Part shown: piece after piece, positions 37,213 to 50,200 of the stretch
How positions within the stretch are numbered: the stretch's first letter is position 1
Layout of the letters: each line of letters starts with the position of its first letter
Assembly (NCBI GenBank): GCA_963556495.2
Contig: OY747710.1
Span: forward strand, 43,127,500 to 43,191,499
Direction of reading: 5' to 3'
DNA from: Valencia hispanica
Lineage: Eukaryota > Chordata > Actinopteri > Cyprinodontiformes > Valenciidae
Length of the DNA: 64,000 bases
Notes under the pieces: generated by a model
Told to the model about the DNA's origin: nothing
The model's database searches: none
What the model saw: only the letters and a program-made list of their open reading frames with translations
Made by a program: the position numbers and the translations under genes

Positions 37213-37564
37213 GAATGTGGGACCCGCTGCTCAGGCTTGTGAAATGTCTCCAGGAAGAGTGATCCGTGGATGATTTGTGTGAGTCGGAAACCCCCCCAAT
37301 TCAGACAGAGACATCCCAAAGGGTACCTTCTTTTCGTTCACATAGAAGCCAGGCGTTTCCGGCCGGCCAGCTGCTGCCATGTTGACGCCAGGGCCGCTGT
37401 GGTTGTGGATTTCTCTGATGTGGGTCGGGAGCTGCGGTTCTCACAGCCTGTTCACCTGTGAGCCCATCAAAGTGCATCGGTGCCTCGGGATGCCCTACAA
37501 CATGACTTTCTTTCCCAACATGATGGATCACTACGATCAGGAAATCGCAGCTAGCAAAATGGAG
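37213..37564 (+). CDS. fzd6: fzd6 exon with start codon (coding 37379-37564)
   Basis: The exon opens after TTATTTACAG at 37212 with about 166 nt of 5' UTR, which contains at least one short upstream ATG. The ATG at 37379 is chosen because it starts a hydrophobic signal peptide ([12 protein letters not shown]) directly before the family motif [10 protein letters not shown]. It encodes residues 1-62, including CRD cysteines 27 and 35 and the NMT glycosylation site. The donor is GAG|GTAAGC, phase 0. Confidence 0.92.
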
Positions 37565-38226
37565 GTAAGCCCGCGTAACCAGAAAAAAACGTAACGTAGC
37601 ACAGAATCGCATTTAAATGAGCCAGGGTTTCCAAAGCTTCTTGTAAAATGTTGATCAGATTTCAGGGTTTTTTTCCCCCCCTCCCAAACATGGAATTTAT
37701 ACCAGTTATAGGAGAAAACTTGACATAAAACAGTGTTATGCATAAAATCACATGTGATCAGCATGAATTTGATTGACTTGAACAACTGAAATCCTAGTAA
37801 TGTTGCTTAAGGTTACGGCTAGTGGGATTTCTGTTTAGGTGGTAACTCAGGTTTGGTCTGAATTGCCTGATGATTCTCAGTTTTCATTTGAATTTCATGT
37901 TAATAAACACGTTCTGATGTTTTGTGGCTGATTTCCAATTTTTGGTTTTCATAAAACTGACCAGGGGTTTTTGGCCGATTGCTGTTTCTTTTTAGGATCT
38001 AAAAAGATATAAAATAATTTGAAAGAAACAGCATTTCAATATTTCTCTTTTCCTCTTTCACAAAAATCAGGGTTCGGTACGTTTTCAGTACACGTTCTTC
38101 CTTTTAATTCCTGAAATAAATTGATTTTGTTTGATGTTCTGTAACTTAAAAAAAGTTTCAAGTATGGAACTTACTGGAGATTTGTTTGGAGTTTTAAAAA
38201 AAATAGTACAAGCAGATATAGCCAGA

Positions 38227-38299
<73 letters not shown>

Positions 38300-41200
38300 G
38301 TGTGTGTGTGTGTGTACGTTCTTCAGGAAGAAAATCGGTTATTAGAAAATCTTTTACATGGATGCCCTGGCCAAGATGAGAAGCAGCAAAGTGCAAAACA
38401 AGCCAATAAAAGCACAACAATGTATTATACACATTTACCACAAAATATAAAACAATAAAATATAGAAAATTCATAAAACGCTGTGACAGACATATTTGTG
38501 GAGGAGGATAGGTGCATGCACTTTAAGGTAGTATCTTACATGATTTTTAATTTTAATATTAAAAAAAATCTAATTTGACAGAACATTAGATAATATTGTA
38601 TTTTTCTAGCTATCGTATTGTTTAACAGTATGGTAATGATTAATGCATCGTTAAAGCTGTTAAAACAACAAAATGTTTCAGTTCAGGTAAAAAATTAAAT
38701 CGAAACCTATTTTGATTGGGGAGGTGTTTTATCAAATTGTATGTATAAGAAGTTTTTTTTTTCACAACTTAAAAACAATCAGTCATAGGTTTGCCTCCTT
38801 GACTGGAGCCGTTTCCCTTATACGGATGACATCCACTGCTCCAAAAGCTTTTAGCCGATCGCTAGGCATTGATGAAGTGTGTGGGTCAATTATTGATTGG
38901 TTTATAAGTTTCAACACAGGTGTTGACATTTTGGATCCATGAGTACTGAGCTACCAGACGATGTTATAATTAGGGATGCACAATAAATCGGCATTATGAT
39001 TGGCTATTGGCCATGTGGTACTCGTTTGGTAATGTGACGGCGACAGTGATGCTGCAGGAGGGTGGGAGGGGTTTAACTCAAGCAGTGAAGTGATGTCAGT
39101 GGTGTGGTCGAATTTCTTCACGTTGTCGAAATGGTTGAGAGATCTATATAATATATAAAATATCGGTACAGCAATATTGATATCGGGTCAAACTTTCATA
39201 TCGCTGTGTCCCTTGTAAAAGTTGCAGTATTGACCGCCCATGGGTAATAAACGTAACATTAACGTGGCATACAACATTAATGCGTTGATCTTCGATTCTA
39301 ATGGAGTTGAAAAATAGAGTGCAAGGAAGCGGGTGCTTGGAGCAGCTGGAAGCTGGACGTTATGTAGCTTCAGTACTACAGACGGGTCATAAAAACAGAG
39401 CAGGATTCAGCAGGAAGAATCACTCACTTGTAAGTAAAAAAGCTTTAAAACAGTTGCACAATGCCACATTTGCACGTTGCCTCACCCGACGTTCTTCTGG
39501 ATGTTTTACAAGACGACGGTGTAAAAAAAAAAAATAATCTCTACAGGAGCGAACCAGGTCTGGGGGAGTGGGAGATTCCAATTGCACAGCTTCATGTTAT
39601 CACTGGGAGAATCGTAAAACAAAGCATGACCTAATCTCAATGCTTTTATAGCATATTGATTATTACAGAAACAGTGTTTTTAGCTATAACCATTTGTTTA
39701 TTGCTATATTGGTTTTGATACTGAGATTTAATCAAAGATTTAGAGGAAACATTCATTCAGTTTAACAGGAGTTTTCAAGTGCTTATTGAGCAGAATACTA
39801 TAGGATTTTGCTGTTCTAACATATATATATATATGTGGAAGAATTATTGAGAAAATATTGATATGCCGATATATCGTGATATTTTATGTCACGAAATTGT
39901 ATGGATATTTAAAAGCAATGTAGCGATTTTTCTCTTTTATTTTTTAGAATTTGAGTGGAACCATTAATGTTAGCAGTAATTTTTGTCGTAAAATTAAAAG
40001 TATGACCTCTAGTTTGTGGCTGTTTTCACCTTCTTGTTTGGAATGCTTGTGTTTAGAATGCTGTGACAGTTTTTTCTACAGTTTAATTAAGTCTTAAAAA
40101 TCACAATGTGTAGTCTTACTCATAGTATCTCAATATAGCGTATCGTCCCCCCTGTATTGTGATACATATCGTTATCACCAGATTCTTGCCAATACACATC
40201 CCTACTCATTAGTATCCGACTTTTTTGGACATTGGATTTATTACATAACATTTTTATCTTGTGCAGTTATGCATTTTTAGTTGGGTTCTTTTTTTGTTGT
40301 TTTTTTACCTTGCCAGCAAAAATGTCATCAGCAAAAATTCAGCTGCAAATGTGATGACCCTTCTGGTGACCCAAACCGAAGCCATCAGCACCAGATCAAG
40401 TCGAGCGGCTTTCAGCCAATCACTTCACGCTCCTTTGATCACGTGACACTAGTGTGCTGGGCTGGGCCAGAGGTGCGTCTCCTAACAGCCTAGTTTATAC
40501 TTCTCCGTCATTTTAAATTTGTCAACAGCACCACCTTTTCCCGAAGAAAGAGGAAGAGTTCTGAAGATATCTAGCAGCAGAGATGGAGCAGATTGAAGAC
40601 AATCTTGCATTAGACAATTTATGAGTGCTCAGCGTCTGTTATAACAGCGACTGAGGGCTTTTTATTATATTTGTGCACGAAACGCTCCCGAGTATGGAAA
40701 GAAGCTGAAGTTGCTCAGGTTAAGAGTTTTATTTAAAAAATAAACAAGTAAAAAATGCTGTTAACCAGAGATGTGAGTCCAGTGGTGCAAAGACCCCCCT
40801 TTCCCCGCCCCCTTCCCGTCCCACATACTCCCCCTATGGTCCTGGCAGGGAATTGCTTTGCAAAACTCCCAACAATTTGGAAAAGAAAACGTCTCTGTCA
40901 ATACAGAGTGTGCAATATGCATGTGTGAAATTGCTAACGGAGAAGTATAAACTAGTCTTTAGATGCGCTAACTGGCTGACTGTCACCTGATCAAAGGAGC
41001 GTAATTTGATTGGCTAAAAGCCATTGGACTCGATCCGATATGCATGTGTGAAATTGCTAACGGACAAGTATAAAGTAGTCTTTAGATGCGCTAACCGACT
41101 GACTGTCACCTCATCAAAGGAGCGTAATTTGATTGGCTAAAAGCCATTGGACTCGATCCGGTGCTGATTGCTTTGGCTTGTTTTACCAGAAAGTCACCGC

Positions 41201-44200
41201 ATTTGCAGTTGAATTTATGCAGGCAAATTTAAGTTAAAAATATATAAAAAATCCTATGCATCAACTCTTGCTTCTTGTTCTGGACTTATAAACTACTTTG
41301 CCTTTGTGCATGCTCCTCTGCAGTGAACCGTGCTCTTCGTGGGGGAGCACCTTGCCTCCAGTCATTCCTTTGGGCCCAGGGTTCTGGTTACTACCCTACA
41401 GTGTCAGAGTTTTGAATATGAGCAGCGATCTGTTGAAGGAATCTTTTGTGCGGCGTCTGGCAAAGGTGTAGGGTGTCCTATTTCACAGCAGCCTCGGCCA
41501 CGGGCAACTCTATCGACTTTGTTGCGAAGAGCCTTTGATTTTAGGAGGAAGGGGAGGGACATGCCTGGTCCCACACAAAAGCTGCTCCGCATACCACACT
41601 GAGTATCCTCTGTCTGTTAATGACTCACTCATCCCCCCTCCCCGTACACTTTCCTGTCTCCCATGTTACAGGCTAACTCTGAAGCCTTCCTTCAGTCCTG
41701 TCTGAAATATATAGCTGTGTATCACTAAGCCCTGGTACTGGACTGCCTCATTCTCACCCCTGTTCAGTTTATCAGTTAAATATTTCAAAGGAAGGCCTTT
41801 GCTCCAGATTCCAGATGAAAATCTGACAGATGAAAGAACTGAGAGGTGTCAGGTAGTTGGCAAACCTCAGAAAAGTCCCCCCCCCCCAAATCATTTAATT
41901 CTTGAAGCGCTTTGCATTGAAATTTTTACTAAACAATTTAGCCTTTTAAGGCAGATAGGCTGGACTTATCCCACGGATCCACGCTGAACGTTGAAGGTGA
42001 AATATGAGCAGTTTTAACTGTAAGCGTCGCAAAGCAAATAAAGGTCAGACTGTTGAGCCAGAAGGAGCTCCGAGTCAGGGACCTCCAAAGGAGAGAAACA
42101 AGGGTGCTTACTGTCAGAGAGAGGGAGGGCGTTCTTTGGCCTCACAGATATGGAACCTCTGCCAGCAAGGATTTGTGGAGAAGAAGCAAGACACTGAGCA
42201 GTGGTCTGTGCTTTTCTTAAATCCCTTAATCTTTATTGTCATTGTGTCAATGAGACATTGTACAACGGAATTTGTGGTGCAATATTTCCGTGCAGGGTGA
42301 TAAATAAAAACAGAATACAACACAGAAAACAGGAGAAAACACAAATAAGTATCACATATTGCACTTGTCCTTTAGCTAGTGTTAGCTGGAAAAGTTGCGC
42401 TCGGTTCAGATTGAACATTTAGCGTTGTCATAATTATAGGATAAAAACAGTTTCTCAGTCTAGTTGTTCTGGTCTTCTAGATCTGAAAGTTCAAACAAAG
42501 CATGTCCTGGACAATTTTCCTGAGACTGAAGAAACTGTAAAGTTTTTCTGGTGAGGGTCGAGGACAGCCGATGATTCTCTGGGCGGCCTCGATAACCCTG
42601 TACAGCTCTTTCTGCTGTGCCGCTGTGCAGCCCGGAGAACCACGCACAGAGACAGTAGACCAGAATGTGCTCTACCGTGCAGCGGTAAAAGGACACCAGC
42701 AGTCTTTCAGGGATGTTGTTCTTCCTGAGCACCCTCAGGAAGTAGAGTCTCTTTTTGGGCCTTATTCACTACCTCGGCAGTGCGAGTTCTCCAGGACAAG
42801 TCTTCCCTTGTCGTGACTCCTAGGAAGCGGACGTCTGAGACCCTCTCCACACCGTGTCTGTTGATAATGAGGGGTTGGGTGTTGCCTGCTTTCTTCCTGA
42901 AGTCCACGATGAGCTCCATGGTCTTGGCTGTTTTTGAGAACCAAGTTGTTATTCCTACACCACGTTGTCAGGTGCTCCCCTTCATCCCTGTAGGCGGACT
43001 CGGGTGGTGTGAGGAAGACCTAAATCTGACAGCTTGGTCACCAGTCTGTGGGGTAAAACGATGTTTAAAAACAAGTGAATGAGACCTAGGCAGAGCTGAA
43101 GTCAACGAAGAGCAGTCATGCATTGCTCCCCCATTGCTCCAGATGGGACAGAACTGTATGTGTATTGGTGTCCTTTGTAGATCTGTTTGCTTTGTACGCA
43201 AACTAGACAGAGACTGGTTGAAAATTCCTGTTTACACCACCACCCCCACTAACAGCGTTCCAATCAAGATGAGGCTGAGTTTAATTGGCTGATCCTAAAA
43301 TCAATTAGGGATAATTGGTTATTATTTTCTGAGACAATCTGAAGCTCAAAGAAAAGGTTAAACTCGTAGCATCAAATGGTAACACAACTATGGTAACACA
43401 ACAAACAATGCGTTACAATGCGTTAGTCTCGGCCAACCGGAAAAATCCAACATGAAAGGGCACCTGTCGCCACCTAGTGAACAGTGGCGAGCGCATTTCA
43501 TTCAATAATTCAATTTTCTGAGAGACATGTAAACTGGTACAAAGGCTCCCATTCTGGTTAAACTATTTGTCCAAATTTTGCCAAAAGCTGGATTTAGATG
43601 TGCATGTAAATGTCCTGACTGATACTAAAGAAAAAACAGCTGACATCCAAATGGTTACCAGTAGCATCCAATCAGCCCAAACTCCTTATTTTGTTTAAAA
43701 CGCAAGTTTGCTGAATCCCCGTTGATAGAAAGGGATTTAACCTACAGCTGACCAAGGTGCATTTAAGTACAGCTGGAAGACTAGGCTATTGAAATATGAA
43801 AACTCCAAAGTAATTTGAGCATGTTTTCTTAAATATGGGCACATATATATAATTAAACATTTTTAAACATAAACACTGACTGTTTTCAAGTGGTTATAGT
43901 ATTTTTTTCTCTGGCTATGTCGGCTTGTACTATTTTATTTATTTTAAAAAACATTCAATCAAATCTCCAGTCAGTTCTATACTTTACACTTTTATTATTA
44001 TGTCATAAAACACAACAAAATCAAATTAATGTCAGAAACTAAAAGGGAGGACTTCAGGAGAAAACATTTTTTTCTTTAATGCTGATCAAAGTTAAAAAAA
44101 AAGTTATCACATTTATGTTTATTTTTTCCTGATTAAAATGTACCAAAAACGTAACGAACCATGACTATAAAACGTAACGAACCATGACTATAAAACCCCA

Positions 44201-47200
44201 AATACCTACAGACCATGATTTTTGTGTACAGTTACACCCCAAATAGATGATAATATATCGGCAAGATCAGAAAGTATTGTCATTCTAATATTTATGATTT
44301 ACTGCTGGAAAAAAAAATAGTTATAGGCCTTATCTGATCTCTGAACTTCTTGTAGACTGCTTAGTTCCTTCCACCTTTTTTTCCCCTCCCCATCGCCTAA
44401 CATAAGCTGTGGAAATGTAGTGTTTTCCAGGGACTCTGTAACAAAAGGGATCTCACTTTAACCTTTTTCTCCCCCCCCGCAGCCATTCATGCCCCTAGCA
44501 AACTTACGGTGCTCACCGGACGTCCACCACTTCCTATGCCAAGCCTTTATCCCCGCCTGCAGTGAGGAAAACAGGGTGACCCGCCCATGCAGGGAGATGT
44601 GTGAGGCCGTTCTGTCTGACTGTGAGAAGGATATTCGCACGTTTGGCGTCACCTGGCCTCCTGAGCTACAGTGCAACAAGTAAGAGGACATCCGTTATTA
44701 AAGAACGGTGCCCTGACAAATGACTTTTTCACGTTTTGTCACATTACAACCAATGAACCCTGATTTTGTGTTTGTACTGTGTTTTCCATCCTCACAAACT
44801 GTCTAACCCTCTCACTGAACATAATAAAGCCTACCAAATATTGCATTTATTACACATAAATTGTGATGACGAGTGCAGTTTGACATGTTATGCTGCTCTT
44901 TGATGGGCGAACACAAAGTATTAAATAATTGTAAAAAGGGAGGGAAAATGATTTTCAAAGGTTTTCAGGTCTTTTGCTGCCCGTTGCAGGGTATTTTTCC
45001 CAGGATGTTGCTGTTTTTATCTCCATCCTTCTTCCCTCCGACCAGCTTCCCTGCCCCTTCTGAAGAAAAGCATCCCAACAGCATGATGCAGCCACCGCTG
45101 TGTTTCATGGTGGGAATGGTGTGTTTACAGTGTTGAACATTGTTGTTTATAAAGCGGTTTTAACACGGCATTACAGCCGACCAAAGTGCTGTACAAAGAT
45201 AAAAGGGAACAGAACCATCACAAGCTCTAAAAATGGCAGCAAAAGGAGCAATACCAAATAATACAAGCACACAGAACAATAATAATCTAAGTTTAGATAC
45301 AGAAACCAGGGTTGGGAAAGAAAAGCCTGAAAAAATTATTTTTCAAGCGCAAATTAAAAACAGCGGTGGGAGGGTTGCTTTACTAACCTGGAGGGGGGCA
45401 CGAGGAGAGTGGTAAGGGTGAGGCAGGTCAACCAGATAAGGGGGAGCAAGACTATTCAATGAGTTGCAAGCAAAAAGTACAATTTTGAAACTGATGGGGC
45501 AGCCAGTGAAGTGATTTTAAAATCACCACTTTGGATGGAGCAGCTCTTCTTTCTAGGAATATGGCCGAATTTATTAGTCCTCCAAAACACTGACAACCCA
45601 GGGTCCAGACCAGGAAGCAGAGTCGTAGTTTAACCCACCTCTCTGCTGCTTCTGTACTGTTACCTACCCATTACCCTATAGAAACAGTGTCTTGCCCACG
45701 GCCAAAATTAAATGGATTAAAAGTTGAGCCAACAAAAGCAAATTATGGAAATCTCATAAAAATAAATACAACTTTGACTGAAAATAAATCTATTAAATGT
45801 GGTTTATTAAACATAAGATCTCTCTCCTCAAAGACTTTGTTAGTAAATGACTTGATTTGTGATAATCACATTGATTTTCTTTGTCCTCCTGCTGCAACCA
45901 GAAACCTGGTTGCAGCAGGAGGATTATGTCAGTATAAATGAGTCAACTCCTTCCAGTCATTTAAATTTTCACATTCCTAGAAATACTGGGCGAGGAGGAG
46001 GAGTTGCAACCATTTTCCGTTCTGATTTACTAATTAGTCCCAGACCAATTGATAGCTACAGTTCTTTTGAACATCTAACCCTTAATTTTCCTCATCCAAG
46101 TTGCAAAACATTAAGACCATTTTTGTTTGTGGTTTTGTATCGTCCACCAGGCCCTTACTCTCAATTCTTGGATCAGATCTCACATTTTTTATCTGATTTA
46201 GTATTAAATACTGATAGGGTTATTATAGTGGGGGACTTTAATATTCATGTGGATACTGAAAGTGATAGCCTAAATGCAGCCTTTAATGCTATTTTAGACT
46301 CAATTGGCTTTACTCAAAAAGTACAGGGATCGACCCACTCAGGTAAACACACTTTGGACCTTGTACTGACATACGGTATTGAGTGTGAGGAAATAACAGT
46401 CCACCCACATAACCCGGTCCTGTCTGACCACTTCTTGATAACTTTTGAATTTACTTTAACTGACCATCTTAAATCTGAAAGAAAATGTCATTATAGTAGA
46501 GCTTTATCAGACAATGCTGTAACAATTTTTAAAGAATCTGTTCCATTCTTACTTTCCTCAGTGTCTCAAAGTAACACAGTGGATGGCAGCAATTCTATCT
46601 CTAACCCTTCAGAAATTGATGGTCTGGTTCACAGCGTTACGTCCTCATTGCGTTTGGCATTAGATAGTGTAGCCCCATTTAAAAAGAAAGTGGCTAGCCA
46701 TAGGAGGCTGACTCCTTGGTTTAACGCAGAGTTGCGTACTTTAAAGCAGAATACTAGGAAGTTGGAGAGAAAATGGCGCTCTACACATCTAGAGGATTCC
46801 TATTTAACCTGGAATAACAGTCTACTGCTGTATAAAAAGACCCTTCGACAAGCTAGAACAGCATATTTTTCATCATTAATAGAGGCGAATAAAAACAATC
46901 CTAGGTTTCTTTTTAGTACAGTTGCCAAACTTACACAGAGTCATAGCTCTGTTGAGCAAACTATTCCCCCAGCTCTTAGCAGTGATGATTTTATGAGATT
47001 CTTCATAAATAAAATAAATTTTATTAAAAATAAAATCATTGGCACCCTCCCAAACATGATTACTTCTTCCTCAGTAAATGAAAGAACTGTAGAACCTCAG
47101 TTGTGCTTAGGCTGTTTTGATTCAGTCGAGCTTTCAGACTTATCAAAAATATTAGCCTCATCTAAACCTTCAACTTGTATGTTGGACCCAATCCCAACCA

Positions 47201-50200
47201 AATTATTTAAAGAAGTGTTCCATTTGGTTCCTGGCCCCATTTTGGATATGATGAATCTATCCTTAGTAAACGGATACGTACCACAGGAATTTAAAATAGC
47301 TGTAATTAAACCTTTACTCAAGAAACCTTCCCTTGATCAAGATGACTTAGTGAATTACAGACCTATATCTAACCTTCCTTTCTTATCCAAAGTCCTTGAG
47401 AAAATAGTTGCTAATCAAGTCTGTGAACATCTAAACAGTAACGAGCTGTTTGAAGAGTTTCAGTCAGGTTTTAGAGCTCATCATAGCACTGAAACAGCGC
47501 TGGTGAAGGTTACTGATGATATTCTCATGGCCTCAGATAATGGACTGGTGTCTGTTCTGGTTTTGTTAGATCTCAGTGCTGCTTTTGACACAGTCGATCA
47601 TAATATTCTCTTAGAAAGGCTTGAACATGTTGCAGGGATCAAAGGAACAGCACTAGGCTGGTTTAAATCATATTTGTCTGACAGATTCCAGTTTGTTCAT
47701 CTAAATGATAAATCTTCTTCACTCTCAAGGGTTACTTGTGGAGTTCCACAGGGTTCTGTCCTTGGACCAATTCTTTTCACCATATATATGCTTCCAATTG
47801 GTAGAATCATTAGACAGCATGGGATAAATTTCCACATCTATGCCGATGATGCACAACTATATTTATCCATAAATCCTGATGAACCCAGTCAGTTAGGTAG
47901 ATTACAGGCATGTCTGGAAGACATAAAAGCATGGATGACCCTAAACTTTTTGCTTTTAAATTCTGACAAGACAGAAGTTGCTGTCTTTGGACCAGAAGTT
48001 CTTAAACAGAAACTGATTAGTCAATCACTTCATCTGGATGGCATTAAATTGGCCCCCAGTAATAACGTAAAGAACCTCGGCGTTATTTTTGACCAAGACT
48101 TGACATTTAAATCCCATATTAAACAGGTTTCTAGGATTTATTTCTTTCACCTCCGGAATATTGCTAAAATTAGAAACATCCTGTCCAGGAGTGATGCTGA
48201 GAAACTAGTCCATGCATTTGTTACCTCAAAGCTGGACTACTGTAATTCTTTACTATCAGGAAGTCCACAAAATGCCATTAAAAGCCTTCAGTTGATCCAA
48301 AATGGGGCAGCAAGAGTCCTGATGAATATTAAAAAGAGAGATCACATTTCTCCTGTTTCAGCTTCCCTTCATTGGCTCCCTGTTAAATCCAGAATAGAAT
48401 TTAAGATCCTTCTTCTTACATACAAAGCCCTTAATAATCAAGCTCCATCATACATCAGAGATCTAATTGTTCCATGTGTTCCTAAAAGAGCGTTCGCTCT
48501 CAGACTGCAGGTTTACTTTTAGTTCCTAGGATCTCTAAAAGTAGAATGGGAGGCAGATCTTTTAGTTATCAGGCTCCTCTCCTGTGGAACCAGCTCCCAG
48601 CTTTAGTCCGTGAGGCAGACACTCTGTTTACTTTTAAGGCCAGGCTTAAAACTTTCCTTTTTGATAAAGCTTATAGTTAGAGTGGCTAAGGTCATCCTGA
48701 GCTATCTCTGTAGTTATGCTGCTATAGGCTTAGACTGCTGGAGGACAGACTTACCAATTTTCTTCACTCTGCTACTTCCTTTTCTCCTACGACTCTCCAG
48801 TTGTATTACAGTACATTCTGTTATTTCGACTGTTAACTTTGTTTTCTCTCAGTGTTTTTCTCCCCATAGAAGATATACCTGGTCTGGTATCCTGCTTGGC
48901 TGCAATGCCCTGTTGGACGGGGGGCATCGACTGGGATGATCCTCTCAGTAACTGAACATCCGCTCTGTCCTGTTATCAACTTTTTACTTTCTGTAACATA
49001 GAAATTACTTTTATACCAGATCTTCTGTTCCTTCTGTGTTCTGCTCTGTCTTCTCAAACCCCCAGACGGTCGTGGCAGATGGCCGCTCCTACTGAGCCTG
49101 GTTCTGTTGGAGGTTTCTTCCTGTTAAAGGGGAGTTTTTCCTCTCCACTGTCGCTACATGCTTGCTCAGTATGAGGGATTGCTGAAGGATTGCTGTGGTT
49201 GGAAATCTGCCCAACCTCACGCCAATGACTGACGCAATCTGCTGGGATTCCTTAAATAGGAAACTTTTTAACTGATTGGAATGTTTGTATAAATGTATTG
49301 AAATGACTTCATGTTAAGTGCCTTGAGATGACATCTGTTGTGAAGTGACACGAGGGGCTCTTCAATCGTTTCTGGCTTTCTTTTAACTCTCTTTGCCAAT
49401 CGTCAACAAAAAGCTTTAAAAAGATTTACAAAGTGCCCAACTAATTAGATCTTCTGTCAACAAATTCCACCTGAAGCTTCCACATGCTTTTTTGGCTGCT
49501 AGTCGCGTGGGTCTAGGTAGGCGACCATGTCTTGTGCTGTTTGCAGTTGTGAAATCCTTTTTTTTTTTCTTTTTACGATGATGGCTTGAACGGTTCTCCA
49601 TGAGCTGTTTTTAAAGCTTGGAATATTGTTTTATAATCCAACCCTTGTTTAAGCTTCTCCAGAACTTTCTCCCTGACCCGTGGTTCTGTGTTCCTTGGTC
49701 TTCATGAGGCTGTTTTGGCTGACAACGTTCTCTAACAAACCTCTAAGGCCTTCGCAGAGCAGCTGGATTTACACTGATTCTGAATTATAGTTGGGTGTGC
49801 TCTGTTAACTAATGAGGTACCTTATGATGGGTTTTCTCCTGATTTTATTTAGGTGTATCAGGGTAAAGCCACAAATGCAAATGAAGCAAACATGTGATTT
49901 TTATTGATTTATTTTTAATATTTTGATGCTTCTTTTCTTTCACTGCACAATTATGCTCCACTTTGTGTCCTATCAACTAAAATCCCAGTAAAATACACTG
50001 AAGTTTATAGTTGCGGCATTAAAAAAAAGTGTAAAAAGTTCAAGGGGCATGAATACTGTTGCAATTCCCCATCTATCATCTCACCCTGTTACTGCTCCTG
50101 TCCTCTAGATTGGACCCGTGTGATGGTTCTGTCCCTCCATCAACCTCCCCTGTGACCCCCTCATCTCCGAAGAGAGACCTCGGCTTCTGGTGTCCGCTGC

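Larger units (their letters stand above)
45660..49351 (+). mobile_element. L2-like LINE (Maui type), almost complete, nested in a Tc1 element
   Basis: ORF2 (45687-48680, two frame breaks) is followed by about 670 bp of typical 3' UTR with TTCTGTTGGAGGTTTCTTCC and ending TGCCTTGAGATGACATCTGT. The terminal few bases of the tail are missing. It lies in fzd6 intron 2 in the sense direction of fzd6. Confidence 0.88.

Noticed and set aside
41330..41602. 90-codon frame in fzd6 intron 1 as a possible alternative exon
   Set aside because: No domain and no clear splice sites that keep the fzd6 frame.
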